Notes: a model not told the origin generated them from the letters alone. 29,593 nt of DNA from an uncultured Acidobacteriota bacterium (GCA_937900045.1 CALCEB010000264.1:1-29593); one strand, 5' to 3'. Shown: positions 1-9,559, counted from the stretch's first letter. Program-made: numbers and translations.

Positions 1-52
1 AAGTTCGGCGCTCATAGAGCGCCGCTACAGCAAAGAAACTGAGACACTACCG
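1..52. repeat. Family A palindromic repeat, partial copy (right half)
   Basis: A perfect 8-bp hairpin (6-13 with 17-24, loop ATA) is followed by GCTACAGCAAA (24-34) and, a few bases on, by CACTACC. The same order of parts follows the copies at 21772-21864 and 26581-26660. The left half lies outside the window. The repeat ends about 90 bases before the likely dehydrogenase start. Confidence 0.7.
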
Positions 53-147
53 TGATATGGGCTGGGTACGTAAGGGAAGATGAATCGGGTAAGCTGAAAG
101 CTGCGGCACGATGTCAGTGCGGCAAGTTTTTCGTGGAGGCGATGGCA

Positions 148-1176
148 ATGAAAGCCGTTCGATTTCACCAGCACGGCGGGCTGGACGTTTTGAAGTTCGA
201 AGATGCGCCCGAATCGGAGGTTGCGGACAATGAAGTTCTGATTCAGGTGAAGGCGTGCGCACTGAATCATCTGGATTTGTGGCTGCGGAATGGCGTCTCA
301 AGCTGGCCGCTTGGGATGCCGCACATTGTGGGCAGTGACATTGCGGGGGTTGTGGCGGCCGCCGGACCGCTCGTGAAGCGCGTCAAGGCTGGAGATCGCG
401 TGTTGTTGGCGCCGGGCATCAGTTGCGGGCAATGCGAGATGTGCTTCAAAGGCTTGGACAGCGCCTGCCGCAATTATACGCTGTTCGGCGTCCTGGTAGA
501 TGGCGGCTATGCTGAGTACGTGAAGTCACCCGAGCCCAACGTCATTCCAATTCCCGCCGGCTTCAGTTTTGATGAAGCTGCCGCCGCGCCTCTCGTGTTT
601 TTGACGGCATGGCACATATTGATAACTCGCGCCCAAGCTAAGCCCGGTGAAGAGGTGATGGTGATCGGGGCGGGATCGGGCGTGGGCAGCGCCGCAATCC
701 AGCTTGCCAAGCTGATTGGCGCGCGGGTGATTGCCGTTGCCGGAACGGATGCCAAGCTGGAGAAGGCCCGCCAGCTTGGCGCGGATGAGACCATCAATCA
801 CCAGAAGCAATCGATTGCCGATGAAGTGAAGCGGTTGACGGCGAAGCGCGGCGTGGATGTGATCGTGGAGCATGTGGGCGCCGCGGTGTGGGAAGCGTGC
901 TTTGCCTCGCTGGCCACCTATGGCCGGATTGTCACCTGCGGAGTCACCTCGGGCGCGGAGGTGAAGCTCGACCTGCGCGGCCTGTTCGGAAGGCAGCGCG
1001 CACTGCTCGGGTCATTTATGGGGGGCAAAGGAGAGTTGATGGACGTGTTGAAGCTCGTCTTCCAGCGTAGGGTTAAGCCGGTGATTGATTCCGCCTTTCC
1101 TTTGCGCGATGCCGCCGCCGCTCATGCCAAGATGGAAAGCCGGGATTTCTTCGGCAAAATCCTCCTCAAGCCGTGA
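148..1176 (+). CDS. Zinc-binding medium-chain alcohol dehydrogenase family protein
   Basis: A 342-residue MDR-superfamily oxidoreductase, probably NAD(P)H-dependent and cytoplasmic. It has an N-terminal GroES-like domain, a structural-zinc loop with the spacing C-x2-C-x2-C-x7-C (CGQCEMC then C seven residues on), and a Rossmann domain with the glycine-rich motif GAGSGVGSAAIQLAK. The usual catalytic-zinc Cys and GHE residues appear as NHLD and GSD, so the catalytic metal site differs from classical alcohol dehydrogenases and the substrate cannot be named. The frame is open from 52, but the ATG at 148 has GGAGG eight bases upstream and gives the family's usual N-terminus (MKAVRF); the ATG at 142 is too close to that Shine-Dalgarno. 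It appears to be a single gene with no obvious operon partner. Confidence 0.88.
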   Translation: MKAVRFHQHGGLDVLKFEDAPESEVADNEVLIQVKACALNHLDLWLRNGVSSWPLGMPHIVGSDIAGVVAAAGPLVKRVKAGDRVLLAPGISCGQCEMCFKGLDSACRNYTLFGVLVDGGYAEYVKSPEPNVIPIPAGFSFDEAAAAPLVFLTAWHILITRAQAKPGEEVMVIGAGSGVGSAAIQLAKLIGARVIAVAGTDAKLEKARQLGADETINHQKQSIADEVKRLTAKRGVDVIVEHVGAAVWEACFASLATYGRIVTCGVTSGAEVKLDLRGLFGRQRALLGSFMGGKGELMDVLKLVFQRRVKPVIDSAFPLRDAAAAHAKMESRDFFGKILLKP

Positions 1177-1338
1177 AGCGTGTCGTGTGGAGAGCAGACC
1201 TTGCTTTTGAGGCCTGTGGCTATTCTTGCGAGGCCCTGGCTTCCAGTGTGGCAAAATGCGGCACTTTTGGCGGATTTGGCATGAGCCCGGTTAAAATTCG
1301 ACGTGTAAAGCATTGAAAGTCACGGCCTAAAATTTTCT

Positions 1339-1374
1339 GTCTCATCCGTCTCACTGGTCTCCCCTGTCTCACTC
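1339..1374. repeat. Four-unit 9-bp tandem repeat (GTCTC...)
   Basis: GTCTC begins at 1339, 1348, 1357 and 1366, an exact 9-base period, with variable four-base tails (ATCC, ACTG, CCCT, ACTC). It lies about 40 bases upstream of the start at 1413. The rest of the 1177-1412 gap shows nothing else clear except ACGCTC/GAGCGT arms (1384-1403), which include the likely Shine-Dalgarno AGGAG at 1396-1400. Confidence 0.75.
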
Positions 1375-1412
1375 GCCCATGCTACGCTCGGCTCCAGGAG
1401 CGTGAATCTTCC

Positions 1413-2012
1413 ATGTCACTACGCAAATCACCTAATCTGACCCCGGCGCTGCTCGCCGCCTGCCGCGCCAATGCCAAAAAGTCGACCGGACCCGCCACAC
1501 CCCAGGCCAAAGCTCGGGTGTCGCTGAATGGCTTGAAGCATGGCGGCTATGCCGTGCGCCTGCGGGAGCGAATTCTCCAGGTTCACGGGCCGGAGTCCGA
1601 CGCCCAGTACCGCTGGTTCCGGTCCGAGATCGCACGGACTTTCCATGCGGACAGCCCGGCTGCTCAGCGGCTTGCCGAACGATTGGCGGCGCGGGCCTGG
1701 GTTCAGGCGCGGCGGGCGGAGCGGCAGAGAACAAAGCACGAATGTGGTTTGTTCTCAGGCAATCCGGACCCGCCGCAAAACGTACTATTGCAGATTCGAA
1801 TTGAGGACCGGCGGCGGGGAATTGGCCTCATCTTTTGGCGGCAGCAACGGCGGTACTGGACGCTGGACAGGCTGCTGGATTTGCTGACGGGAGAGGATCC
1901 ATCCAAGCTCATCGCTCAACACGGAAAGCTGGAGGAGCGCTGGCGGCGGCGAAAAGGCCGGGTGCGTGCCTTGCCTTTTACGCGACAATTACCCGCCGGG
2001 GCCAATCATTGA
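1413..2012 (+). CDS. Conserved hypothetical protein with N-terminal KSTGP motif
   Basis: A 199-residue, very basic protein (many Arg and Lys) of unknown function. The N-terminus holds the pattern CRANAKKSTGPATPQAKARV followed by SLNGLKHGG, matching a family I associate with acidobacteria and planctomycetes (KSTGP...GK..S..N.LKHG). The middle is rich in Arg/Ala helices and the C-terminal third is strongly cationic (EERWRRRKGRVR), which would suit nucleic-acid contact, though no named domain is visible. There is no signal peptide or membrane segment. The ATG at 1413 has AGGAG about twelve bases upstream, somewhat far. Homologues are often multicopy, so a link with mobile DNA is possible but unproven. 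Confidence 0.65.
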   Translation: MSLRKSPNLTPALLAACRANAKKSTGPATPQAKARVSLNGLKHGGYAVRLRERILQVHGPESDAQYRWFRSEIARTFHADSPAAQRLAERLAARAWVQARRAERQRTKHECGLFSGNPDPPQNVLLQIRIEDRRRGIGLIFWRQQRRYWTLDRLLDLLTGEDPSKLIAQHGKLEERWRRRKGRVRALPFTRQLPAGANH

Positions 2013-2024
2013 AGGCGGCCAGCC

Positions 2025-2053
2025 TTGACTTTCGCCTTGGGTTCCGTTATTTT
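2025..2053 (+). promoter_or_regulatory. Predicted sigma-70-type promoter for phoH-ybeY-era
   Basis: TTGACT (2025-2030) and TATTTT (2048-2053) are separated by exactly 17 bases, just after the preceding gene ends at 2012. Transcription would start near 2060 and leave a leader of about 110 bases before the phoH ATG. Prediction from motif and spacing only. Confidence 0.45.
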
Positions 2054-2170
2054 GAGATCAGACTGAATGGGAAAAGCACAGTCTTTCCAGGGAATCTCCC
2101 TCCATTACGCACTTCGTCATTTCACTCTAGCCAAATCATCTGCGGGGGTCAGGATTTTTTCCTGCAAACT

Positions 2171-3157
<987 letters not shown>

Positions 3158-3242
3158 GAGGTGGAGCAGCCGGTAAGCCACACTCTGGCCGGTCCCGGCG
3201 CGGGCAAATCTCCGGTCCAGAACGGCCTTGGGTATTTTTCCA

Positions 3243-3788
3243 ATGATTTATAACCGCCAAAGAAAGGTCCGCTTGAACATAAAACGGCTTGGGGGTTTTG
3301 CATTGGAAGTAACGGGCGGGCTCGAGCTCGGACAGCGTTGGTTTGACGTTGCCTTTGTAGATGACCCGGAAATTCTAAGGCTCAATCGTGAATTCCGGCA
3401 TACGAAGCGGCCCACCGACGTGCTTTCCTTTCCGTGGGCATGGGATGAGGGTCCGTCAAAGGTCAGAAATATCTTCAGGAGAGAATTGGAAGGATTTCTT
3501 GGTGACGTGATCATCTCCGCAGAGACGGCAAGGCGGGATGCATCGGAAGAAGGGATAACCCTGGATGTGAAGTTGCGCCAGCTTGTGCTGCACGGGGCCC
3601 TGCACCTTTTGGGATACGATCACGAAACGGACAATGGTGAAATGCAATCGCTCGAAAATAAATTACTCGCCAGATTGGGGATTGACACCTTTGAGCGCCG
3701 CCTCGCGCCAACGAAGATGAAGCGCAAGAAACAAGTTAAAGCTCAACCTCCTGTTGCAGCCGGGGCAAAGAGGGGATTGCCTGCTTGA
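3243..3788 (+). CDS. ybeY: Endoribonuclease/rRNA maturation factor YbeY
   Basis: A metal-dependent endoribonuclease needed for 16S rRNA 3'-end processing and 70S quality control, cytoplasmic, 181 residues from the ATG at 3243. The zinc-binding signature H-x3-H-x5-H is intact in HGALHLLGYDH, and the upstream family motif RPTDVLSFP is present. A TTG at 3228 in the same frame would add five residues; neither start has a strong Shine-Dalgarno. The C-terminal 30 or so residues are Lys-rich and extend beyond the core fold. The stop codon overlaps the TTG start of era by four bases (TTGA at 3785-3788), which suggests translational coupling of two ribosome-assembly genes. Confidence 0.93.
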   Translation: MIYNRQRKVRLNIKRLGGFALEVTGGLELGQRWFDVAFVDDPEILRLNREFRHTKRPTDVLSFPWAWDEGPSKVRNIFRRELEGFLGDVIISAETARRDASEEGITLDVKLRQLVLHGALHLLGYDHETDNGEMQSLENKLLARLGIDTFERRLAPTKMKRKKQVKAQPPVAAGAKRGLPA

Positions 3789-4744
3789 AAAAGACCAGGA
3801 AATCAACCAGCCAGCTTCAGGACATCGTCGCGGAAGCCGATTCGACCGGCTCTTTCCGCTGCGGCTTTGTGGCGGTGGTGGGCAGGCCCAATGCGGGCAA
3901 GAGCACGCTGGTGAACGCGATGGTGGGAGAAAAAGTGTCCATTGTCACTCCCGCGCCACAGACTACCCGCAATCGAATCCTGGGCCTTGTGAACCGGCCG
4001 TCGGCGCAGGTGATCCTGATGGACACACCAGGCATTCACCGCCCGCTATCGCGCATGAACAAGCAGATGATGGATTTTGTGAGCCAGGCGCTGGCGGACC
4101 GCGACCTGGCGTTGCTGGTGGTGGATGCCAGCGAAGGATTCGGGCGAGGAGATCAATTCACCATCGATCTTCTAACGCAGCACCGGCCCCGCACCATATT
4201 GGCTCTGAACAAAATTGACCAGATGCAAAAGCAGCGATTGCTGCCTCTGATCGACCGCTATTCGAAGCTTTACGAGTTTGAGGAGATTTTCCCAATTTCG
4301 GCGCTGAAGCGAAACGGAATTGAAGACTTGATCGGTTCAATCACCCAGTGCCTGCCTGAAAGTAGCGCGCTGTTCCCCCCGGAGATGTATACGGACCAGC
4401 CAGAACGGTTTCTGGCAGGAGAAATCATCCGCGAAAAGATCATCCTACACACACGGCAGGAGATGCCTTACGTCACGGCGGTGATCATCGAGTCTTTCCA
4501 GGAAGAAGGGAACCTGACCCGCGTCCAGGCGACGATTGTGGTAGAAAAAGAATCGCAGAAGCCGATTGTGATTGGGGCCGAAGGGGCGAGACTGAAAGAA
4601 ATTGGAACAGAAGCGCGGCAAGAGTTGGAACGCTTATTCCCGCCCAAGGTGTTTCTGGAACTGCATGTGCGCGTCGAACACGACTGGCGGAATAACCCGG
4701 CGATGATTGCGGCGCTCGATTACCGCAATGAAGGATCGGCATAA
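3785..4744 (+). CDS. era: GTPase Era
   Basis: An essential-type GTPase that binds the 3' end of 16S rRNA and acts in 30S subunit maturation, 319 residues. The G-motifs are in order: G1 GRPNAGKS, G2 region TTRNRI, G3 DTPG, G4 NKID, G5 SALK. A C-terminal KH domain follows, with its conserved GAEGARLKEIG loop. The start is TTG at 3785, overlapping the ybeY stop, with a purine-rich AGAGGGG upstream. Twenty or so extra residues precede the G1 region compared with compact Era proteins. It ends the phoH-ybeY-era cluster and converges with the regulator gene ending at 4850. The 105 bases between hold only a short stem (GGCAA/TTGCC at 4767-4779) without a T-run, so no clear terminator is seen. Confidence 0.95.
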   Translation: MKKTRKSTSQLQDIVAEADSTGSFRCGFVAVVGRPNAGKSTLVNAMVGEKVSIVTPAPQTTRNRILGLVNRPSAQVILMDTPGIHRPLSRMNKQMMDFVSQALADRDLALLVVDASEGFGRGDQFTIDLLTQHRPRTILALNKIDQMQKQRLLPLIDRYSKLYEFEEIFPISALKRNGIEDLIGSITQCLPESSALFPPEMYTDQPERFLAGEIIREKIILHTRQEMPYVTAVIIESFQEEGNLTRVQATIVVEKESQKPIVIGAEGARLKEIGTEARQELERLFPPKVFLELHVRVEHDWRNNPAMIAALDYRNEGSA

Positions 4745-4849
4745 GAAGCTTGCTCAAGGACCAGCGGGCAACGCTTGCCGGTCTATGCGATTCTACTGGA
4801 AACAGAAATGGCAGATTTGGGAAGATTTGTAGACAGAAGGCAATATCTT

Positions 4850-6223
4850 TCAATCTCCCACGGCGATTCCCAGCGACTTCATCTTGCGGTAAAGGTGGCT
4901 GCGTTCGAGGCCCAGCGCTTCAGCGGTGCGGCTGACGTTGCCATGACTTTCCTCCAGCTTGCGGAGGATGTAGTCGCGTTCATAGGCGGCTCGAGCTTCC
5001 TGCAGGCTTGAAAAGCCGGCGTTCACGGCGCGCTGACCCGCAGCGCGGGGGCGGCTTGTCTCCTGGCAGATAGAGGCGGGCAGATGCCGCCGCTCGATGC
5101 GTTCACCCGCCACCATAATCACCAAACGTTCCACCAGGTTTTTCAACTCGCGGACATTTCCAGGCCAGCGGTAATGTAACAGCGTCTCCATCGCCGCATC
5201 AGAGAAATGTTTGGCTTTGCGTCCGTAGGAGCGGGCAAAGGTGGAAAGGAAATGGTTGGAGAGGGCCGGAATGTCCTCGTTGTGATCGCGCAGCGCGGGG
5301 ACATAAAAGGGGATGACATTCAAACGGTAAAAAAGGTCTTCACGGAAATTTCCTTTCTGAATCTCGTCTTCCAAGCTCTTGTTGGTGGCGCAGATGATGC
5401 GGACGTCTACTTGCAAATCGTTGCCGGAACCGAGCGGCGTGAAGCGCTGTTCTTCGATCACGCGCAGGACCTTGGATTGCGTCCGCAAACTCATGTCGCC
5501 CACTTCGTCCAGGAACAAAGTACCCTTATGGGCTTGCTCAAATTTTCCAACCTTGTCCTCAACGGCGCCGGTGAAGGAGCCCTTCACATGGCCGAATAAT
5601 TCGCTCTCGATCAGCTCTTCAGGAATGGCAGCGCAATTCACTTCCACGAAGGGTTGCGGGGAGCGTGATGACATTTGATGCAGGGCGTGGGCCACCAATT
5701 CTTTGCCGGTTCCACTCTCTCCGTAGATGAGGACCCGTCCGTTGGTGGGGGCGGCAAGCGCCAGTTGCTGCCGCAGAGCCTTCATGGGGACGCTGTCTCC
5801 CAGGATGCGGTATTGCCCGCGCAGCTCCTCCTGAAGCTTCTGGTTTTGTGAGGTCAGGGCCATACGCTCTTGGGCGTGCTGAAGAGTCAGCAGGGTCTTG
5901 TCGATGGAGAGAGGCTTCTCAATAAAGTCGAAGGCGCCAAGCTTGGTGGCGCGCACGGCGCTTTCAATCGTGCCGTGGCCGGAGATCATGATGACCATCG
6001 GCGGATTTTCCATCTCTTGAACTCTTTCAAGCGTCTGCAAACCGTCCATGCCAGGCAGCCAGATATCCATCAGAATGATGTCCGGGATTCTTCTTGCCAG
6101 AGCTTCCAGGCAGGCCTCACCGCTCCCCACGGACTCTACCCGGTATCCTTCATCCTCCAGGATACTGGTGAGGGATTCGCGAATTCCCTGTTCATCGTCC
6201 ACGATCAGGATGGAATATCTCAT
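4850..6223 (-). CDS. NtrC-family sigma-54-dependent response regulator
   Basis: A 457-residue transcriptional activator that remodels sigma-54 RNA polymerase. The receiver domain (about 1-120) has D9/D10, phospho-acceptor D53, S81 and K103. The AAA+ domain follows, with Walker A GESGTGKE (168-175), a GSFTGA loop (215-220; Ser replaces Ala of the usual GAFTGA), Walker B LFLDEV (236-241) and an RWPGNVREL motif. The C-terminus is a Fis-type helix-turn-helix (VSRTAEALGLERSHLYRKM). Its likely partner is the NtrY-like kinase encoded just upstream at 8760-6523, although a 299-base gap with a palindromic repeat parts them. The nearby pilus genes are plausible targets, but I found no convincing sigma-54 promoter in this window. 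Confidence 0.93.
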   Translation of the reverse strand: MRYSILIVDDEQGIRESLTSILEDEGYRVESVGSGEACLEALARRIPDIILMDIWLPGMDGLQTLERVQEMENPPMVIMISGHGTIESAVRATKLGAFDFIEKPLSIDKTLLTLQHAQERMALTSQNQKLQEELRGQYRILGDSVPMKALRQQLALAAPTNGRVLIYGESGTGKELVAHALHQMSSRSPQPFVEVNCAAIPEELIESELFGHVKGSFTGAVEDKVGKFEQAHKGTLFLDEVGDMSLRTQSKVLRVIEEQRFTPLGSGNDLQVDVRIICATNKSLEDEIQKGNFREDLFYRLNVIPFYVPALRDHNEDIPALSNHFLSTFARSYGRKAKHFSDAAMETLLHYRWPGNVRELKNLVERLVIMVAGERIERRHLPASICQETSRPRAAGQRAVNAGFSSLQEARAAYERDYILRKLEESHGNVSRTAEALGLERSHLYRKMKSLGIAVGD

Positions 6224-6403
6224 GATTCAATGCCGCCGGTCTGACAGGCACGACATGAGCTGCATTTCCGAAGCTCACAATGCGTCATGAAGATCGAGGC
6301 TTCCAACCTCAGAGTTTGAAATACAAAACCGCTCGTCAACCGAACCAGTTTAACGCAATTCCGGGCGCATCGTGGGATGAGCGGGTTGTGTCGAATTTCG
6401 TTT

Positions 6404-6487
6404 GCGGTGGCGGTCTGTGACCGCCGAACTTTACCGTTCAATAGTGGGCGACACTCGTCCAGCGCCGCCACAGCGAACAGTACCACG
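6404..6487. repeat. Family A palindromic repeat inside the kinase/regulator gap
   Basis: The left half has a GGCGGTC/GACCGCC hairpin (6409-6415 with 6419-6425, loop TGT). The right half, GCGCCGCCACAGCGAAC followed by GTACCACG, matches the outer end of the other copies. The ends form an imperfect inverted repeat. The rest of the 6224-6522 gap holds no convincing gene. Confidence 0.65.
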
Positions 6488-6522
6488 GCCGAAGCGCGGA
6501 GAATCTCGCAAAGCTCCGATGG

Positions 6523-8760
6523 CTAGTCTTGAATTTTCAGCGCCGTAGAGTATTCAGCGGGAAGGTCAATGATGAACTTAGTTCCGGCGGGGTAGTTTTC
6601 CTCCACACGAATCCTTCCATTGTGATCGGAAATAATGCGGGAAACAATCGCTAAGCCGAGTCCGGTCCCGCGCTGCTTGGTGGAAAAGAAAGGAAGAAAC
6701 AATCGTTCTTTGGCCTCGGGGGGGATGCCGGGTCCGCTATCCGCCACCACCAGGCCGACGAGGTCTTGATCCGGGTCTGGAGATGTGCGAATCCAGATGT
6801 CCTTGGCGGGGGATTGTTCCAGTGCCTCAGCGGCGTTGTCGATCAGGTTCACAATGACCCTCTTCATTTGCTCGGGGTCGGCATTAACCACGGGAAGCTC
6901 AGGGGCAAGATCGGCATGAATACGAACCCCGGAAAGGCGTCCGTCAAACACCCGCAGCGCATCTTCGACGATGCCGTTCAGGTTCGCAGGAACCGGGCGC
7001 GAGGCAGGGAAGCGTGCAAAGCGGGAAAACTCATCCACCAGGGATTTCAGGGTTGAAACCTCCCGGCGGATCAGGGAAGCGCTCTCCGAAATGGTGGCGA
7101 GCATCGCATTAGGGGGCAGGGTATGCTCCGAGCGCCCTATGATCCGCGCGATCCGCTCCGAAGAGAGCTGAATTGGAGTCAGGGGATTCTTGATTTCGTG
7201 GGCGATCCGTTGCGCGACTTCACGCCAAGCGGCGCTGCGTTGAGCCATCATCAGGTCGGTGAGGTCTTCCAGCACCATCACGTAACCGATGGCGCCGTGC
7301 TGGGCCCGTACCGAAGAAAGAGTGAGTCCGATGATGGACCGTTTTTCCCCGAAAGCTAATTGCATTTGCCGGGTCACCACTCCCTGGCGGTCAGCGCGGC
7401 GGAATAAGCGTGAAATCTCTCTTGCTTCATCCGCCGTAAAGAGGTTTTCCAGCAGCCGGGCATTACTCACTTCAGCGTGGCCGAACATCCGCTGGGCGGT
7501 TGAGTTAACGCGGGTAATTTCCCGCTGGGGATTGAAGGAAATGACGCCGGTGGGTACGTTTTCCAGGATGGCTTCCATGGTATTGCCCCGCTCTTCGAGC
7601 TGGCGGTTGGCTTTTTGCAGATCGTCCGCAGCGCGCTCGATGGCCTGCCGGCTCTCTTGAAGCTGCCCGGTCATTTCGTTGAATAAACGGATCAGGCTGC
7701 CCAGCTCCGCATCGGCGCGAGTTGAAACCCGCCAGGCCATGTTGCCGCGGGAAACCTCGTGGGTGGCCTCAGCCAGCGCCTGAATGGGCACCGTCACCTG
7801 CTTGGAGAAAAACATCGCGAGCCACGTGGCAGCAAAGAGAATCACAAGAGTGATGAGCAGCAGGATGAGCATATAGGTGCGCTTCAAGGCCTTCCGCTCC
7901 CGGCTCAATCCGTCATACCGCTGGGCTTCGCGCTGGATTTGTTGAGCAATCTCCTGGATATTCAAGGGCAGAGAGCGCACGGCAACGATCGAGCCGGCTA
8001 ATCTTCCCGAGGGCGTGTCGACGGGCTGGGCGGCAAGGAAAAAACTAGATTCCGGGGAACGCCACGTCTCGCTGACCCCTTCCTCGGGAATATGTCCTGA
8101 CGCGATCTCGGGAAACAGGCGGCGAATCTCTTGAAGGTCCGGGCGACCCCCCCCAACGCGAAGGACCAGGCGTCCGGACCGGTCAAAGCAGGCAATAGAC
8201 TCAACACCCATAATGTGCAGCCGCCGGGACAGATAGCGGCTGATTCCGGAGTCATTCGCCTCGGAAAGATAACGAACCAATCGTGGGTTCGTGGCGAGAT
8301 GGGCTGAGCTGTCCAGCGCCTGCTGTGTGGTCTGCAGTTCAAGCTGCTGAACCATTTCGTTAGCGTCCCGCCGCAATATGTCAAACGGGATGCCGAACCA
8401 GCGGTCAACGCTGCGGTTCAGGAGCCCGTAGGAAAAGATATAGAGGAAAAATACGGGCACCAGTGAAAGGGTGAGGAACGCCACCACCATCTTAGTCTTG
8501 AACCGCGAGCCGAGCTGGTTCTGCCTCCGTTCAACGTAAAGCTTGAGCAGGATTCGAGTGAGGATCAAGGCGAAGATGACGAAAGCCAGAAAGACGATGG
8601 TGGAAAGGGTGATTAGCAGATAGGTTCCCTGTGCCGTTTGAGGGTGGATGAATCCGAGATTAAGAGAGGCTTGGCTCCAGCCGATCAGAAAGAGAATGGG
8701 GACGGCGATGAGCAGGAAAACCAGAAAGGTACGGCGTGTCTTTTGTTTTTTCTCTTCCAT
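6523..8760 (-). CDS. NtrY-like membrane sensor histidine kinase
   Basis: A 745-residue inner-membrane kinase that would autophosphorylate and pass phosphate to the NtrC-type regulator encoded downstream. Hydrophobic segments lie near residues 12-28, 46-72, 90-112 and 293-315, the third and fourth enclosing an extracytoplasmic sensor region of about 180 residues. After the last come HAMP (about 316-370), a coiled linker, PAS (about 395-500), a HisKA domain with HEIKNPLTP (phospho-His about 521), and an ATPase domain with NLIDNAAEAL, DSGPGIP and GTGLGLAI. The four-helix topology with a PAS domain matches NtrY-type kinases rather than soluble NtrB. The ATG is only three bases after the glycosylase stop (8764), so the two genes are probably co-transcribed. 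The sensed signal is unknown. Confidence 0.9.
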   Translation of the reverse strand: MEEKKQKTRRTFLVFLLIAVPILFLIGWSQASLNLGFIHPQTAQGTYLLITLSTIVFLAFVIFALILTRILLKLYVERRQNQLGSRFKTKMVVAFLTLSLVPVFFLYIFSYGLLNRSVDRWFGIPFDILRRDANEMVQQLELQTTQQALDSSAHLATNPRLVRYLSEANDSGISRYLSRRLHIMGVESIACFDRSGRLVLRVGGGRPDLQEIRRLFPEIASGHIPEEGVSETWRSPESSFFLAAQPVDTPSGRLAGSIVAVRSLPLNIQEIAQQIQREAQRYDGLSRERKALKRTYMLILLLITLVILFAATWLAMFFSKQVTVPIQALAEATHEVSRGNMAWRVSTRADAELGSLIRLFNEMTGQLQESRQAIERAADDLQKANRQLEERGNTMEAILENVPTGVISFNPQREITRVNSTAQRMFGHAEVSNARLLENLFTADEAREISRLFRRADRQGVVTRQMQLAFGEKRSIIGLTLSSVRAQHGAIGYVMVLEDLTDLMMAQRSAAWREVAQRIAHEIKNPLTPIQLSSERIARIIGRSEHTLPPNAMLATISESASLIRREVSTLKSLVDEFSRFARFPASRPVPANLNGIVEDALRVFDGRLSGVRIHADLAPELPVVNADPEQMKRVIVNLIDNAAEALEQSPAKDIWIRTSPDPDQDLVGLVVADSGPGIPPEAKERLFLPFFSTKQRGTGLGLAIVSRIISDHNGRIRVEENYPAGTKFIIDLPAEYSTALKIQD

Positions 8761-8763
8761 GAT

Positions 8764-9522
8764 TCAAACCACCGGTGACCCTGGCGAAACAATTGTGGCC
8801 CGCTGGTTATTGCGGGATCTGATGGCCGCCGGCTTCACGCCATGCGTAAGAAGATCGAATTCGAGCGGGCAGCCGCTACAAACCGGATTAACGCGGTGGC
8901 AATGGCGCTTGGCAGTTTCGACGAGCAGAGCATGGAATTCGTTAAACAACACTGGGTCGCGGGGCAGGTGGCGATGCAGAAATTGCTGCGTTTCGTCGTA
9001 ACCTGCGCCTTCGGCGAGCCAGCCATGACGCCCCAGGATGCGCCGGGTATAAGCATCCGCCACGAAAAAGGGGCGGTCTCCAGCATAAAGCAATATAGCG
9101 TCAGCGGTTTCCGGTCCAATACCCCGTAAGGCGAGAAGCTCACGCCGTAACACAAGCGGCGGCTGCGCCAGGGCCCGTCGCAGAGAACCGGAGTGATTGC
9201 GCTGGAGCCAGTCCATAAAACCGCGGATGGTTCGGGTCTTCTGGCGGAAAAAGCCCGAGGAGCGAATGGCAGCCTCGATCTCCAGTGCCTTGGCATTCAT
9301 CAGCCGCGCCTTTGCCAGCAAGTCTTTATGCCGAAGCTCGCCGATAGCTAGGAAAACATTATTCCATGAGGTATTTTGTGTTAAGATAGCTCCCAGTATG
9401 ACCTCCAGCCGGGTTTGAGCGGGCCACCAATGCTGCGGTCCGAAATGCCCGAGCAGGTTACTAAAGTAGCCCAGAAGTTCGGCCCGAGGAGAAAGGTCAG
9501 GGCGGTCCGGCTCCATCATCAT
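8764..9522 (-). CDS. Endonuclease III-like HhH-GPD DNA glycosylase (MagIII-like) with atypical active-site and Fe-S residues
   Basis: A 252-residue DNA base-excision repair protein of the HhH-GPD superfamily. The hairpin motif is LRGIGPETA (132-140) and the catalytic Asp is D156 in VADAYTRR. Endonuclease III has Lys in the hairpin (GxGxKTA); here it is Glu138, so a beta-lyase step by that residue is not expected, and a monofunctional glycosylase of the MagIII (3-methyladenine) type is more likely. The Fe-S loop has Cys208, Cys215 and Cys218 at the usual C-x6-C-x2-C spacing, but the fourth Cys position is Leu224, so a normal [4Fe-4S] cluster is doubtful. The start is the first of three consecutive ATGs, with no Shine-Dalgarno. 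It heads the operon with the sensor kinase, an unusual pairing. Confidence 0.85.
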   Translation of the reverse strand: MMMEPDRPDLSPRAELLGYFSNLLGHFGPQHWWPAQTRLEVILGAILTQNTSWNNVFLAIGELRHKDLLAKARLMNAKALEIEAAIRSSGFFRQKTRTIRGFMDWLQRNHSGSLRRALAQPPLVLRRELLALRGIGPETADAILLYAGDRPFFVADAYTRRILGRHGWLAEGAGYDETQQFLHRHLPRDPVLFNEFHALLVETAKRHCHRVNPVCSGCPLEFDLLTHGVKPAAIRSRNNQRATIVSPGSPVV

Positions 9523-9530
9523 ACGGGTTA

Positions 9531-9559
9531 AAGTTATGCTGCGGGGGTGCCGATGTCAA
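9531..9559 (-). promoter_or_regulatory. Predicted promoter for the glycosylase-kinase operon
   Basis: On the minus strand a perfect -35 TTGACA (9559-9554) lies 17 bases from a weak -10, TAACTT (9536-9531). Transcription would start within a few bases of the ATG at 9522, implying a leaderless or nearly leaderless message, in keeping with the missing Shine-Dalgarno. The -10 match is only three of six. Confidence 0.4.
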
